Of a stretch of DNA of 64,000 bases, positions 44,870-54,556 are shown one piece after another. Each line of letters begins with the position of its first letter. Within the stretch, counting starts at the first letter, position 1. The DNA is taken from NCBI GenBank assembly GCA_027923505.1, contig BROI01000016.1:186001-250000 (forward strand), given 5' to 3'. The notes under the pieces are model-generated. The model saw only the letters and a program-made list of their open reading frames with translations, was not told the DNA's origin and ran no database searches. A program made the translations under genes and the position numbers. Source of the DNA: Mayamaea pseudoterrestris (Eukaryota; Bacillariophyta; Bacillariophyceae; Sellaphorales; Sellaphoraceae).

Positions 44870-47800
44870 ATGGGAGTCCCTAAATTCTACCGCTGGCTGT
44901 CGGAGCGTTATCCGAAGATCATGCAGCGGCGCGGCGTTCGTCCCGACGTTGATCGCGCCATGGAGCACTTGGGACGCACCGCCGTTTGGATGCCGCAGCC
45001 GCAAGGAGACCTTGATACTGCTGCGGAAGGAACTGATAAAAAATTGTCCATCGAATCACTCAACTTGAAGCAATCAAGTCTTCCGTTACCCGATCCTCTC
45101 TCCGAGTCTGGACTCTTTCCAGAGATTGATCGCTTATACATTGACATGAACGGAATCATTCACGGCTGCTCCCACAGTAACCAAACGGACACTGAAGGAA
45201 CGTCAAACGTTTCCATGCAAGAAATTTGCAGCAACGTTTGCTACTACTTGGATCGCGTCGTGAAAGAAGTTGCCAAGCCAAACGAACTAGTGTACATGGC
45301 CATTGACGGAGTGGCGCCAAGGGCAAAGTTGAATCAGCAGCGAGCGAGACGCTATCGATCCGGGAAGGAGGGAGAAATCGAACGGACTGTCTATGATGCT
45401 CATGTACAAGCCATGGAGAAGGAAAAGCTAGCGTCGCTGGAAGAGCAGAGTCTAGGGGTGGAGCAGGAGGAGCTGAGGCATGCTGCGAGTCGAATGCAGT
45501 CAGTGGATGACTACGAGACGCTCCTTGATCATGAAAGCATCGCAAACAGTCAGCAGCAGCAGGAGCATGAACAATCATCATTTACTTCATCCAATCCAGT
45601 CAAGGAACTCCAGGATGGTAGATTCACTGGAAAGTTTGAAACGCAGGCGCCGGCAGAAATTGAAAACGATGACGTGCTCGACGAATCAGCAACGGACTCT
45701 TCCACTGCCACTACCACCAACAAGTTTCACTCCAACGCCATTACACCAGGCACGCCCTTTTTCCAGGAGTGCACGGAACGCATACTGGAATTCATTCAAG
45801 ACCGCATCAAGCACGATGACGACTGGAGCAAACTTCAGGTAATATTCTCCGGTCCAAACGTTCCAGGCGAAGGCGAACACAAAATTATGCAGTTTATACG
45901 CGAGCAGCGCTCTCTGCCAGACTACAATCCCAATTTACGCCACTGCATCATGGGACAGGATGGTGACTTGATCATGCTTGGCTTGGCGACGCATGAACCA
46001 AACTTGATGCTGCTGCGCGAGCAAGTGCTGTTTGACAAGCGAGCCGTTGATCGAGACGACATGGCTGGAGAGATTCCGTCACTTGACTTTTACCTTTTTA
46101 ATGCCAACTTTGAGTTGCTTCACATGAATGTATTGCGCGACTACCTGGCGTATGAACTGGAAACAATACTACCCGACAATCCATTTTGCTTGGAGCGATC
46201 CATTGATGACTTTGTATTTTTGACGTTTTTGGTTGGAAACGACTTTTTGCCGCACATGCCGGCGCTTGACATTGCCGACGAGGCATTCGATTTGTTGTTT
46301 TATACATATCGTGCCTTGCGCAAGCAGTGGGTCAAGCAGTCGCCAAAAAATCCATACTTGACGAATACTGGTAACATTGTTTCGGGCAAGCGACTGGAAG
46401 GCTTTTTGGCGGCGATTGGTGCGCACGAAGGCAAGTACTATGACTATAAGGATAGTGTCGTCGACTTGGATGTGCGGCGGGCGCGCGAAATCAAGTATGG
46501 GCGGCCGCAAACGCCAAGCGATGCAGTGCTTGAGCGCAAGGAGGAGTCGGACCGAATGCGGTATCGCGCCATGGTCGAGTCGGCTGCTACCGGAAATGCG
46601 AGTTTGCATTCCGACTTTACGCCAGTCCTTTCGGCGGCAACACTCAGCAAGGACGACAAGGAGCATGAGCGACAAGTGGAGCAACTTCACAAACTTTTGC
46701 AACTATCCGTTTCCGATACAAAGAGCATTGCCAATGTGATTGATGACACGGACTTGAAGGGAAGATACTACGCCGACAAATTTGACTTTTCACCGTTTGA
46801 CGCCGACAAGCACATTGCTTTGCGAAAGGCATATATGGAGGGACTTGTATGGAATTTGAAGTATTATTACGAAGGCTGCGTCTCCTGGGAATGGTATTAT
46901 CCGTATCACTACGGACCCTTCATGAGTGACTTGGTCGGTTTGGACGATTTGCTCGCGGAAATCACGTTTGAGGGTAAACTGGGAGCTCCTTTGAAACCGT
47001 TTGAGCAGTTACTTGCTTGTCTGCCGCCTTCGCACGCTCACTTGCTACCAAAGCCGTATCGTCGACTAATGAGAAACAAAACGTCGCCGATTGCCGATTT
47101 TTACCCGCCATCGTTCGTGATTGACATGAATGGAAAGCGATTGCCATGGGAAGCAGTCGTCTTGCTACCATTCATCGACTCGAACCGTCTCATTAATGCG
47201 GCCAGTGCCGTCGAGGAAAATACACTGACGGACGAGGAACGCCAGCGCAATTCACTTGTTGATACCATAGTCATGTCGAGTTCCGTCACTGACGGTGGAG
47301 ATGAAAGACACTTGTCAATTGTTCCGTTTGCCACCAGCCAATGGAAGTTTAAGAAGCGAAAGAAAGCGCCAGTCTTGCATCCAAAGGTGCTTCCAGGGAC
47401 AGAAACACCACTTCCTGGCTTACCCACCCTCCGGGACGGCTCTATAACGGGTTTGTGGCGCAAATACATCCCACTGAATGTGCATGGGGGTCGGAGTCGC
47501 TATAAGATCGCTTGCTTGGAAATGCAGAATGCTATACCAGAGATTATACCGCTCGACGCAATTGCGCGACAGTTCATTGGTACAGCCGTGGTGATCAACT
47601 ATCCACACTTTATTGAAGGTTTGGTCACGGCAGTGTCGGATTCATCGGGATTTATCCGAGGAACTGAGCATCGGCTCGTATCTTGGACGGCGCAGGAGCT
47701 TGCGGATCGGAAGAATCGTGCCAGAGAAGTCGTAGCGTCGTATGTGGTTGGAGAGAAGCTTGTGGGCACTGGTGGTTTGGCGCTTGCAGCGGGGCGGACA

Positions 47801-49219
47801 GCAATGGAGGATCTGGACGTACTCATGTTTGTCAGGCCATTGAAGGAGCTCAAGACGTTGCGCGACGGCACCGTCGGCAAAGTTTATGCCAAATATGAAG
47901 TCGAGGTTCCTCTGTTCGTCACGTCATGGGCTCCGCACAAACCGGATCCTCGCCTCGCAGGTCTACCGGCATTTCTGGAGAAGGATCCGTACCATAAAGC
48001 CGAATTAGTTGTTACGCATCGACAGTCCTTGCAAGACAACCCGAATGTTACCAAAAAGGGTGGGAATGCTTACGTGTTTCCGGCTCCGAGAGGCCTGAAG
48101 AGGGACCGGAAGCGATCGACTGCTGCGCGCGGTTTGCATACGAATGCTCATGGATTGTTTAGCTTTAATGGGACAGATTCCGTGAATCATTTATGTATTG
48201 GCGCCGCTTCACCAACTCGCTATTTACAAAAAGAATTTGTACAGCATTGCCCATTGCCTCTGCGTGCTCGTCAATGGGGACCAAGAGGGCAGGCGACGAC
48301 ACCTGTCTTATTCAATCGGCCGGCTAAGCTTCGGGCTTGTGCGACGGCACCGCAAACAAGATTTTTGGCTGGTGGAATCATGCTTGCTGGATTGCTGCTC
48401 TCGTTTACATCAGGAGCAGCAGCAAGTCGAGACGTTATGACGCATGGTGGAGCGCATGCACTATTTCAACCTGCTACTCGCTTACAAAAAGGCCACGGAT
48501 ACTCGCAAGCAATTGATGATTCCAATACCTTATCGTCGTGGCCCAAGTCCTATGACGCGGCCCCGCCTTTGCAGTTTGAACATGGTACGACGACTCTTTC
48601 TTTTATTTTTGAGCATGGTATGATTGTTGCTGTCGACTCTCGCGCCAGTTTGGGATCTTTCGTAGGCAGCAAGACGGTTGAAAAGGTTCTACCCATTCAT
48701 TCGCACATGCTTGGCACCATGGCTGGTGGCGCAGCTGACTGCAGCTTTTGGATTCGCAAGATTCGAGCGCAAGCCAAACTACATGAATTACAGTACGACG
48801 GCGAACGATTGTCTGTGACCCGGGCGAGCCGCATGCTCGCCAACGCCTTGTACGAGAATCGAGCGCTGGGCTTGTCAGTGGGAACCATGATGGTCGGCTA
48901 CGATGGCAGCAAGGCCAAGATATTCTACGTGGACAATACTGGCATGCGGATGGAAGGCGACATGTTTTCCGTCGGTTCGGGCAGCACCTACGCTTTGGGT
49001 ATTTTGGACACGGAGAGGCGCTGGAACATGAGCGTCGAGGAAGCGGTGAGCTTGGGCATCAAGGCGATTCGTCACGCCACCTTTCGCGACGCTGGGTCTG
49101 GAGGATGGATTAATGTATATTTGATTACTAAGAAGGATGGATGGAAGCATGTTTTTGCTCAGGACCTTGCTGGTCTGATTGTGACGACCGACGAAGTAAG
49201 AGGCGATTCGTCAGCATAA
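44870..49219 (+). CDS. XRN1: XRN1-like 5'-3' exoribonuclease frame, fused to proteasome beta-5
   Basis: One uninterrupted frame of 1449 codons. Residues 1 to about 1100 are an XRN nuclease: MGVPKFYRWLSERYP, YIDMNGIIHGCSH, DGVAPRAKLNQQRARR, FSGPNVPGEGEHKIM, IMGQDGDLIMLGLATHE and LVGNDFLPHMP give the magnesium site. YYYEGCVSWEWYYPYHYGPF and the later VVINYPHFIEGLVTAVSD are more like XRN1 than nuclear XRN2/Rat1, and no zinc knuckle is seen. Two low-complexity insertions lie at about 50-80 and 190-290. XRN1 degrades decapped mRNA in the cytoplasm. From residue about 1170 the frame continues into a full proteasome beta-5 subunit with no stop codon. The linking ~80 residues have no known domain. 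Either this is a fusion, or the XRN1 transcript ends or splices before it. Confidence 0.88.
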   Translation: MGVPKFYRWLSERYPKIMQRRGVRPDVDRAMEHLGRTAVWMPQPQGDLDTAAEGTDKKLSIESLNLKQSSLPLPDPLSESGLFPEIDRLYIDMNGIIHGCSHSNQTDTEGTSNVSMQEICSNVCYYLDRVVKEVAKPNELVYMAIDGVAPRAKLNQQRARRYRSGKEGEIERTVYDAHVQAMEKEKLASLEEQSLGVEQEELRHAASRMQSVDDYETLLDHESIANSQQQQEHEQSSFTSSNPVKELQDGRFTGKFETQAPAEIENDDVLDESATDSSTATTTNKFHSNAITPGTPFFQECTERILEFIQDRIKHDDDWSKLQVIFSGPNVPGEGEHKIMQFIREQRSLPDYNPNLRHCIMGQDGDLIMLGLATHEPNLMLLREQVLFDKRAVDRDDMAGEIPSLDFYLFNANFELLHMNVLRDYLAYELETILPDNPFCLERSIDDFVFLTFLVGNDFLPHMPALDIADEAFDLLFYTYRALRKQWVKQSPKNPYLTNTGNIVSGKRLEGFLAAIGAHEGKYYDYKDSVVDLDVRRAREIKYGRPQTPSDAVLERKEESDRMRYRAMVESAATGNASLHSDFTPVLSAATLSKDDKEHERQVEQLHKLLQLSVSDTKSIANVIDDTDLKGRYYADKFDFSPFDADKHIALRKAYMEGLVWNLKYYYEGCVSWEWYYPYHYGPFMSDLVGLDDLLAEITFEGKLGAPLKPFEQLLACLPPSHAHLLPKPYRRLMRNKTSPIADFYPPSFVIDMNGKRLPWEAVVLLPFIDSNRLINAASAVEENTLTDEERQRNSLVDTIVMSSSVTDGGDERHLSIVPFATSQWKFKKRKKAPVLHPKVLPGTETPLPGLPTLRDGSITGLWRKYIPLNVHGGRSRYKIACLEMQNAIPEIIPLDAIARQFIGTAVVINYPHFIEGLVTAVSDSSGFIRGTEHRLVSWTAQELADRKNRAREVVASYVVGEKLVGTGGLALAAGRTAMEDLDVLMFVRPLKELKTLRDGTVGKVYAKYEVEVPLFVTSWAPHKPDPRLAGLPAFLEKDPYHKAELVVTHRQSLQDNPNVTKKGGNAYVFPAPRGLKRDRKRSTAARGLHTNAHGLFSFNGTDSVNHLCIGAASPTRYLQKEFVQHCPLPLRARQWGPRGQATTPVLFNRPAKLRACATAPQTRFLAGGIMLAGLLLSFTSGAAASRDVMTHGGAHALFQPATRLQKGHGYSQAIDDSNTLSSWPKSYDAAPPLQFEHGTTTLSFIFEHGMIVAVDSRASLGSFVGSKTVEKVLPIHSHMLGTMAGGAADCSFWIRKIRAQAKLHELQYDGERLSVTRASRMLANALYENRALGLSVGTMMVGYDGSKAKIFYVDNTGMRMEGDMFSVGSGSTYALGILDTERRWNMSVEEAVSLGIKAIRHATFRDAGSGGWINVYLITKKDGWKHVFAQDLAGLIVTTDEVRGDSSA
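48437..49219 (+). CDS. PSMB5: 20S proteasome subunit beta type-5
   Basis: The last 260 codons of the XRN1-containing frame encode a complete beta-5 (chymotrypsin-like) subunit. The mature part starts at the HG-TTTLSF site (Thr at 48587, residue 1240 of the long frame) and is 210 residues, the normal length. Catalytic D17 and K33 (counted from this Thr) are in place (VAVDSRAS, KTVEKV). GTMAGGAADCSFW, GLSVGTMMVGYD, FSVGSGSTYALG and FRDAGSGGWIN are family signatures. If the gene is separate, starting at ATG 48437 gives a 50-residue propeptide; ATG 48380 gives 69 residues with a hydrophobic N-terminus. Both are normal beta-5 propeptide lengths, which argues for an independent gene whose promoter lies within the end of the XRN1 frame. 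Confidence 0.85.
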   Translation: MTHGGAHALFQPATRLQKGHGYSQAIDDSNTLSSWPKSYDAAPPLQFEHGTTTLSFIFEHGMIVAVDSRASLGSFVGSKTVEKVLPIHSHMLGTMAGGAADCSFWIRKIRAQAKLHELQYDGERLSVTRASRMLANALYENRALGLSVGTMMVGYDGSKAKIFYVDNTGMRMEGDMFSVGSGSTYALGILDTERRWNMSVEEAVSLGIKAIRHATFRDAGSGGWINVYLITKKDGWKHVFAQDLAGLIVTTDEVRGDSSA

Positions 49220-49277
49220 GATTCACGAGAGACAACTCGAAGAAATAGTTCATAGGTTAAGTTGTTCTCAAAAATAT

Positions 49278-49296
49278 ACTGCTCGTAACGAGCAGT
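49278..49296. other. hairpin in the convergent 3' region
   Basis: ACTGCTCG, loop TAA, CGAGCAGT: eight perfect pairs. It lies between the ends of the XRN1/beta-5 frame and the minus-strand methyltransferase gene. It could form in the 3' UTR of either transcript. No function is implied by the sequence itself. Confidence 0.5.
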
Positions 49297-49369
49297 GTTG
49301 CTTTTGTCGTACTGAGCGTTTTACCGTACCCATTCATTCTCTTCCATTATACAAGACGCCCGAATCACT

Positions 49370-50587
49370 CTACTTTCTTTGAAACAAGTAATGCGAAACA
49401 ATCCACTCATTGCCTTGATCATATCCCCAGAGCTCTGCACACGCCATGTAGAAGAGACGCCAGTGCACGTACCACTCATATTCCTTGCCAGCTCCATAGG
49501 CTTGCGCCAAGACTGGCTGCAGCTTGCCGTTGCGCCAATTTTCATCCAACGTATTCAACCACGCCTCACTGGTGCGGCTGTAGTGCGTTCCATTGACCCG
49601 CCAATGGTTTTGAATACCAAATTCGTTGGCAAAGTACAGCAGCAAGTCGTCCGACGGCATGGTTCCGCCCGTGAAAAAGTGTTTGGCCATCCAACCATCC
49701 TCGAAATGATACGGCTGATCCTTGTGAGTGAAAATGTGGACAAACAAGCGACCGTTTGGTTTCAAAAAGGAATGAATCTTGGTGAACAATTGCTGGTAAT
49801 TCTTCATATGCTCCAAGAATTCCACCGTCATGACCAAATCGTTATTTTTGACAACGTCCAGTTTGTTTTGATCATTGCTCACATCGCAGGTAATCACATT
49901 GATATTGTCTACGTTCAAGCCACGTTCCTTGGCCGTCTTGAGAATATAGTCTCGCTGCGAATGAGAATTGGATATGCTGGTAATCTTGGTGGAGGGGTAG
50001 TGCTCGGCCAAGTATAGCGTCATACTTCCCCAACCGCAGCCCAAGTCGACAATGCTCATGTTCGAATCAGTGACTCCCGCACGCTGACAGTACAAGTCGA
50101 GCATGACTAATTCACTTTCCGCAAAGGTAGTTTCTCTGCTGGGCCAGTAGCCACTGGAATATTTTTTGCAGGGACCAAGACACAAGTCGTAAAAGGCGGC
50201 TGGCACTTCATAGTGCTGCTCATTGGCCGCCACGGTTTCAATGGCAATGGGAAGTTCCCTTAGTTGCTTGACAATGGCTAGTTTCGCAATCAAGTCTTGT
50301 TCCACGTCGCGTCCCGTAGGATGAAGCTCCACCAGGCGTCCCTTGAGTTGCATGCGAATGCCGAAACGCACCAAGAGATCGGGAAGGAGTCCCTTGTAAA
50401 CCAATGGAGTCAAGTAGTCGGATACACTGGATAACGTTTGCGCTAAAACGTCCTTGACGCGAGGAGCGAGCAGGCGGTAGGCGCCATACAAGATGACCAA
50501 GTGATGGACGCGCACGTCCGCGTAGCTTGTCGGAAAGTGCAGCTGACGGTGCGGCGAGAGCGACGTTGAGAATGGAGACGGTGACAT
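49370..50587 (-). CDS. CFA synthase / coclaurine N-methyltransferase-like enzyme
   Basis: 405 residues, single exon. It belongs to the SAM-dependent methyltransferases of the cyclopropane-fatty-acid synthase superfamily. NEQHYEVPAAFYDLCLGPCK and YSSGYWPS precede the SAM-binding motif VDLGCGWGSMTLYLAEHYP, then VITCDVSN, VEFLEHMKNYQQLF, HIFTHKDQPYHFEDGW and FTGGTMPSDD. The C-terminal YEWYVHWRLFYMACAELWGY is shared with plant coclaurine-NMT-like proteins. Such eukaryotic relatives methylate amines or lipid double bonds. The substrate is not evident. The N-terminal ~75 residues are helical and may associate with membranes. The gene converges with the XRN1/beta-5 frame. Confidence 0.87.
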   Translation of the reverse strand: MSPSPFSTSLSPHRQLHFPTSYADVRVHHLVILYGAYRLLAPRVKDVLAQTLSSVSDYLTPLVYKGLLPDLLVRFGIRMQLKGRLVELHPTGRDVEQDLIAKLAIVKQLRELPIAIETVAANEQHYEVPAAFYDLCLGPCKKYSSGYWPSRETTFAESELVMLDLYCQRAGVTDSNMSIVDLGCGWGSMTLYLAEHYPSTKITSISNSHSQRDYILKTAKERGLNVDNINVITCDVSNDQNKLDVVKNNDLVMTVEFLEHMKNYQQLFTKIHSFLKPNGRLFVHIFTHKDQPYHFEDGWMAKHFFTGGTMPSDDLLLYFANEFGIQNHWRVNGTHYSRTSEAWLNTLDENWRNGKLQPVLAQAYGAGKEYEWYVHWRLFYMACAELWGYDQGNEWIVSHYLFQRK

Positions 50588-51651
50588 TTTTATTGTCTGA
50601 AAGTCTCGTTCCTTTCCTGGTTAGTTGATGACAGAGTAGCTCTAGTACTTGCTTGCTTGTGTGACAGTGAAGGATTGCGTTCCTTGCTGAATGAAACGAG
50701 TCAGCGATGCACGATGGATCATGATTGGGAGGGATTATGGTGGAACGAGAAAAAGCGTTCGCGTGCGTCATTGATCGAAGCCACTACTCACACTACCGGT
50801 CCGACAAAGGTCACCGGTGCGATGAAAGTTGGGCACGCGCGCGCGCAAGGGGAGCTCCATTTATTTCATCGCTGCGATGGAAAAAGTGGCCGATGCGTGC
50901 GCAGCGAGCTATTTTGCGTCTTGCATGTTTGAAGTGTGCGATGTCCCGCGAAGCCACTTTGCTATACGACGGCAGACATTTTTAAGACGTCATAAAGTAG
51001 AGGAACATGAAAGTCACAACCCACCCAGTGAAATACAGCAAGAAGCGAAGGTCAATGGTAGCTTCCAAGTCTTCTCGCTCGTCGTTTTTATTTGCCGATC
51101 TCAGTCAAAGTTGAGCAGTTGACATTCATCACTCATCACATTCTTCCACTTTGTTGTCTGTTGTCCGGCCAGAGACAAGAAACGAAGCCATTAAATACAA
51201 GCACCGAGATGGAAACCGACCAATTTTGTAGCGCAGCAGACAGCTTATTCGAGACGAGATTCAATTGATATCGACATTGTCAGTGCCGACATGCGATCAG
51301 TGCGTTATATATACTCGCATTTACAAATCTATGTCAAGAAACTACACGACACTTGTTTAGCTGTAAGTCAATATAACAACAGTAAAATAAAGTTTGAAGC
51401 ATGCCGCTATCGTATCAATCTGTTGCAGGGCAAGTTTCGATTGCGCTGCAACGCTACATGAATGCTGCAGACTCGACTCGTTCACACCAAGCTTGCAAGT
51501 GACAGCACATTGATGCCAAGTTGACAGTGAATCAAGAGAATGAGTAGACGTCACTTTAGTAGGTATACACGTATTGCACACTTGAGTGCGATCCTGTCCC
51601 TTGCTGTCTATCGAACATGACATGACTCGAGAGTCTGCAAGTCTTCCCGGT
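50588..51651. other. intergenic region without recognised genes
   Basis: About 1.06 kb. The left end carries the promoter of the minus-strand methyltransferase, and the right end lies past the 3' end of the minus-strand HA-domain gene. Short frames at 50657-51122 in three phases overlap and resemble nothing. A short alternating GC tract (GCACGCGCGCGCGC, near 50834) is the only notable sequence. Confidence 0.35.
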
Positions 51652-52167
51652 TTAACATATCGTGCAGCTGTGAACCATGGGATCTGGAAACGAGTCTTCA
51701 TCATCGTCTGCAGCAAGATTGGCGCCGGATAGAGCAGGTGCGTCGTTCATGGCCGACGTAGACGATGCATGCGCAACCTTGCTCGAATCGTTCCTCCTTT
51801 CGGATGCAGCTGCTGCAGCCAAGGACTTGGCTTGACTTGCCGTCGTCGGCAGCATGAACTCCCAAACTCCAAGTCGTTCCAGTAGAATGTATCTGTGGCT
51901 GCCCGGAAGCATTTTGCCATGCAAAACATCGTTTCGTTGCCGCACAAGCCACGTGAACACTGGAGGATCGTTGCGACGAAGCGCTCTGAAGTGTTTATGC
52001 TTGGCGAAGTAAACCTCTAGCTCGGAAAAGTCTTTACGCCATTGCTTGTCCCACTTTTCTTGCTCTGCGGCTGTATGCTCTCGAATGTAGGTAGAGTGAT
52101 GAAGGCGATGCGAATATGGAGCAGCAGGTGACGATGCTGCATTCGTTTTTGCCGCAACTTTTGGCAT
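51652..52167 (-). CDS. small helicase-associated (HA) domain protein
   Basis: 171 residues from the ATG at 52167; the frame extends to a further ATG at 52221, but the downstream start fits better because the extra residues look like UTR. One HA-type domain lies at about residues 35-100: EKWDKQWRKDFSELEVYFAKH, then FTWLVRQRNDV and LERLGVWEF. The HA domain was named from bacterial helicases and is widespread as small putative DNA-binding modules in diatoms. A single copy without a helicase is seen here. The tail is Ser/Ala/Asp-rich and ends in Cys-Thr-Ile-Cys, which has the shape of a CaaX prenylation box. The function is unknown. Confidence 0.65.
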   Translation of the reverse strand: MPKVAAKTNAASSPAAPYSHRLHHSTYIREHTAAEQEKWDKQWRKDFSELEVYFAKHKHFRALRRNDPPVFTWLVRQRNDVLHGKMLPGSHRYILLERLGVWEFMLPTTASQAKSLAAAAASERRNDSSKVAHASSTSAMNDAPALSGANLAADDDEDSFPDPMVHSCTIC

Positions 52168-52550
52168 GATTGTAGAACTCAATTGCTGAAATCGATGAAT
52201 CTTTATGTGGCTGTAGACCAAGTCTTTGTACTAATTGTAAAGGGCACGAGCGAGATGCAAAGGTGATTGATGACCTGACGATGGAACGATTCTGTCGGTT
52301 GAATTCGACCGCGCCGTCGCGCGCAATCCTTCGTGTGACCGTCGGTCGTTCGTCAGGTCATCAAGACATCAAGATTTTGTGACACGCTGCGACAGCGACA
52401 GCAAGTTTTTGCTACTGTACTCAAGTCAAAACGCAATGCATATTGGAGCAGCGAAGTGCTCGGTACTTGTACGCCAGGACACTCATCATGACAAAAATTA
52501 AACTAGTTTTTATTTATGCATTCAAAAGGCTACCATACAGCAGCCATTGT
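52168..52550. other. intergenic region
   Basis: Promoter side of the HA-domain gene and 3' UTR side of the bestrophin gene, both on the minus strand. Nothing else was recognised. Confidence 0.35.
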
Positions 52551-54055
52551 CTACCAGTATTCTGGTTTCCCAATAACTCCCGTCGTCGCCAACGTTTCGT
52601 CTACCGCTGCATCCAATGGCGGCGGCTGCAGGACAATGGCATCTCCAACGTCCCTCATGCTATTCTTCGATAGCTGATAGAGCGGCATGAGTTTGAATGG
52701 CTGCTCCAGTAGATGCGAAATCTCATCCAAACCAAGCATGGCGTAACCTACGACGGTTGTTGTAACAATCGTCCCCACTGCATTGAGCAAACCACTTCCG
52801 CGCAGCGCCAGCGGAAGACATGCCAAGTAAAAGGTCAGAAGCAATCCAGTGTGCGCCGTATAGAGCGGAGGAATGGGTGAGGCAACGATACGTTCCGTGG
52901 TGGTGATGCACTCGTTGAGTGATGAAGCAACATGATCCAAGGCAATCTCTGCCGCCGTTGACAGTTGGTGCTGCTCGGCCATGTGATGAAAGACTTGACG
53001 AAGGCGACCAACAATGGCCACGGGTGGTTTGCGATGCTTTAGTACAAAGTCAGCGTCAACTGCAGAAAGCATTGTCTTGACAATATCATCATCCATCGGT
53101 CCGCCGCGCAAAAAGTGTTTCAGCAACCATCCCACCAGTGAAACATGTCGCAAACATTTCAAGCCTAAACGCTCATCATGAGGATACACAAAGGCGGAAA
53201 TGAGCTGCGCCATGTCGCGCGTATGGAGTACAACTTTTCCAAACGCGACGCGTCCCTGATTGAGTCGATCCAATCCTTGGTTGCTTCGCAGCGTTAACAA
53301 GGCAGCGACAAAGGTTGACAGCAGCGACAATGGAGTCAATGGAAGTGAAAACTTTTGAAGTAAATTGCAGTTTCTGGAAAAGAGCCAAGTGCACAGAATA
53401 CTCCATGAAATGAGAACTGCCATTTGCGGAAAGAGTCGTTTGAAGAGTGGCGACGTTGGAAAGGCTTTGAGCGTATCCACATATCGCCATCGACTCGTAT
53501 GTTCGTCCCAGTCGTCAAGTGACCTGTAGAAGTATAACATTAAAGTGAAGAGGAGAATGATTTGATGAGCTAAAGGTTGGAACAAAAGCAGCAAATGAAT
53601 TGCTTTTGGATGCTTGCATAGCCTGCTTCCTTTCCGCTTTCTCGTCTACAATCCGTTCATCCAAGCCAATCGTGACTGCTGCTATTCTGATATTCGTACC
53701 ATGTTCGACTGAAGCAAAGCTGCGATGCGTCATTGAATGGCGGAGGAATCTGTTCGTCGCGTGGATTCTTGCGCAAATCGTTCAACACTTTGGCAAGGTC
53801 GGAACTGAAGCGAACGATCGAGTCTTTTGATGATTGCCGCTGCAATGCTGATGGATTAGTATCGGACACTCTTGCTTCTATTGCTGCTGCCGAGGAAAAC
53901 AGTAGAGACGACTTAGATACTGGTCTCGCTGTCGAAGCAGCAGGTGCAAGTGCCAATGATTCATGACAATCAAACGCGACGACGAGCAACGCGATGATGA
54001 AAACAGTCGAGCCTCTTCTATTAGCTGCAGCAGCCATGATGAGATTTTGAATCAT
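52551..54055 (-). CDS. bestrophin-like anion channel with plastid-type leader
   Basis: Two exons on the minus strand, 54055-53700 and 53523-52551, 442 residues (ATG at 54037 is an alternative start). The intron (GTACGAATAT...ACTTCTACAG, 176 nt, phase 2) joins FSRTW to SLDDWDEHTSRWRY. Exon 1 has a signal peptide (STVFIIALLVVAF) followed by LALAPAAS and a Ser/Ala-rich stretch, similar to the bipartite plastid leaders of diatoms. Exon 2 carries bestrophin features: DDW near the start, the FVAALLTLRSNQGLDRLNQGR segment, and late membrane segments with GLDEISHLLEQPF. Relatives in plants (VCCN1) and algae sit in thylakoids and conduct chloride or bicarbonate, which affects photoprotection or CO2 concentration. 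Location and ion are inferred. Confidence 0.82.
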
Positions 54056-54230
54056 GCTAGTGATTCGTTTCTGGTTTAATCAATGCGTTCAGCTTGCGAT
54101 TATATACTTTCCATGCTGTTTGTGCAATGCAATCGCTTGTCATGCAAGGCCTTTCCAATCCGCATCACACGCGAGGTCGCAATGGAGCATTTCCCGCTAC
54201 GACATTATTTACAAGTCACGAGTGAGTCCA

Positions 54231-54556
54231 GCTGAGACTGGTAAGAACTTCTCACCAGTCACAATGCCATCCCCTGAGACACCAGCCAAGCATACCACCT
54301 TGTAGCTCAGCCGAAGTTATGTTGTTGGAACCACTCTGGTGTAATTTAAGCATAAACATGGCTTGCCGTAGGGGTGTCTGAATGTCAAGGCATCTTTGGG
54401 CTGAGACTGGTGACAAGTTGTCACCAAATACATTTCCATCCCTTGTGACACCAGCCAAGCCAACCATCTTGTAGCAGCAGCATAAATAATGATGTAAGCA
54501 CCAATCTGGTGTAATTTGGGTGTATACATGGCTTGCTGTAGGGTCGTTTGAATGTT
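54231..54556 (-). repeat. 169-bp satellite, two diverged inverted copies
   Basis: Two units of the same satellite as in the 12.5-20.1 kb array, in reverse orientation and strongly diverged. One unit keeps the palindrome core (GGTGACAAGTTGTCACC at about 54409); in the other it is GGTAAGAACTTCTCACC. They are directly followed by a different tandem repeat. Confidence 0.8.

Noticed and set aside
50657-51122. Three overlapping frames of 86-97 codons in the intergenic region
   Set aside because: They overlap in different phases, have no domain, and no frame is better than the others.
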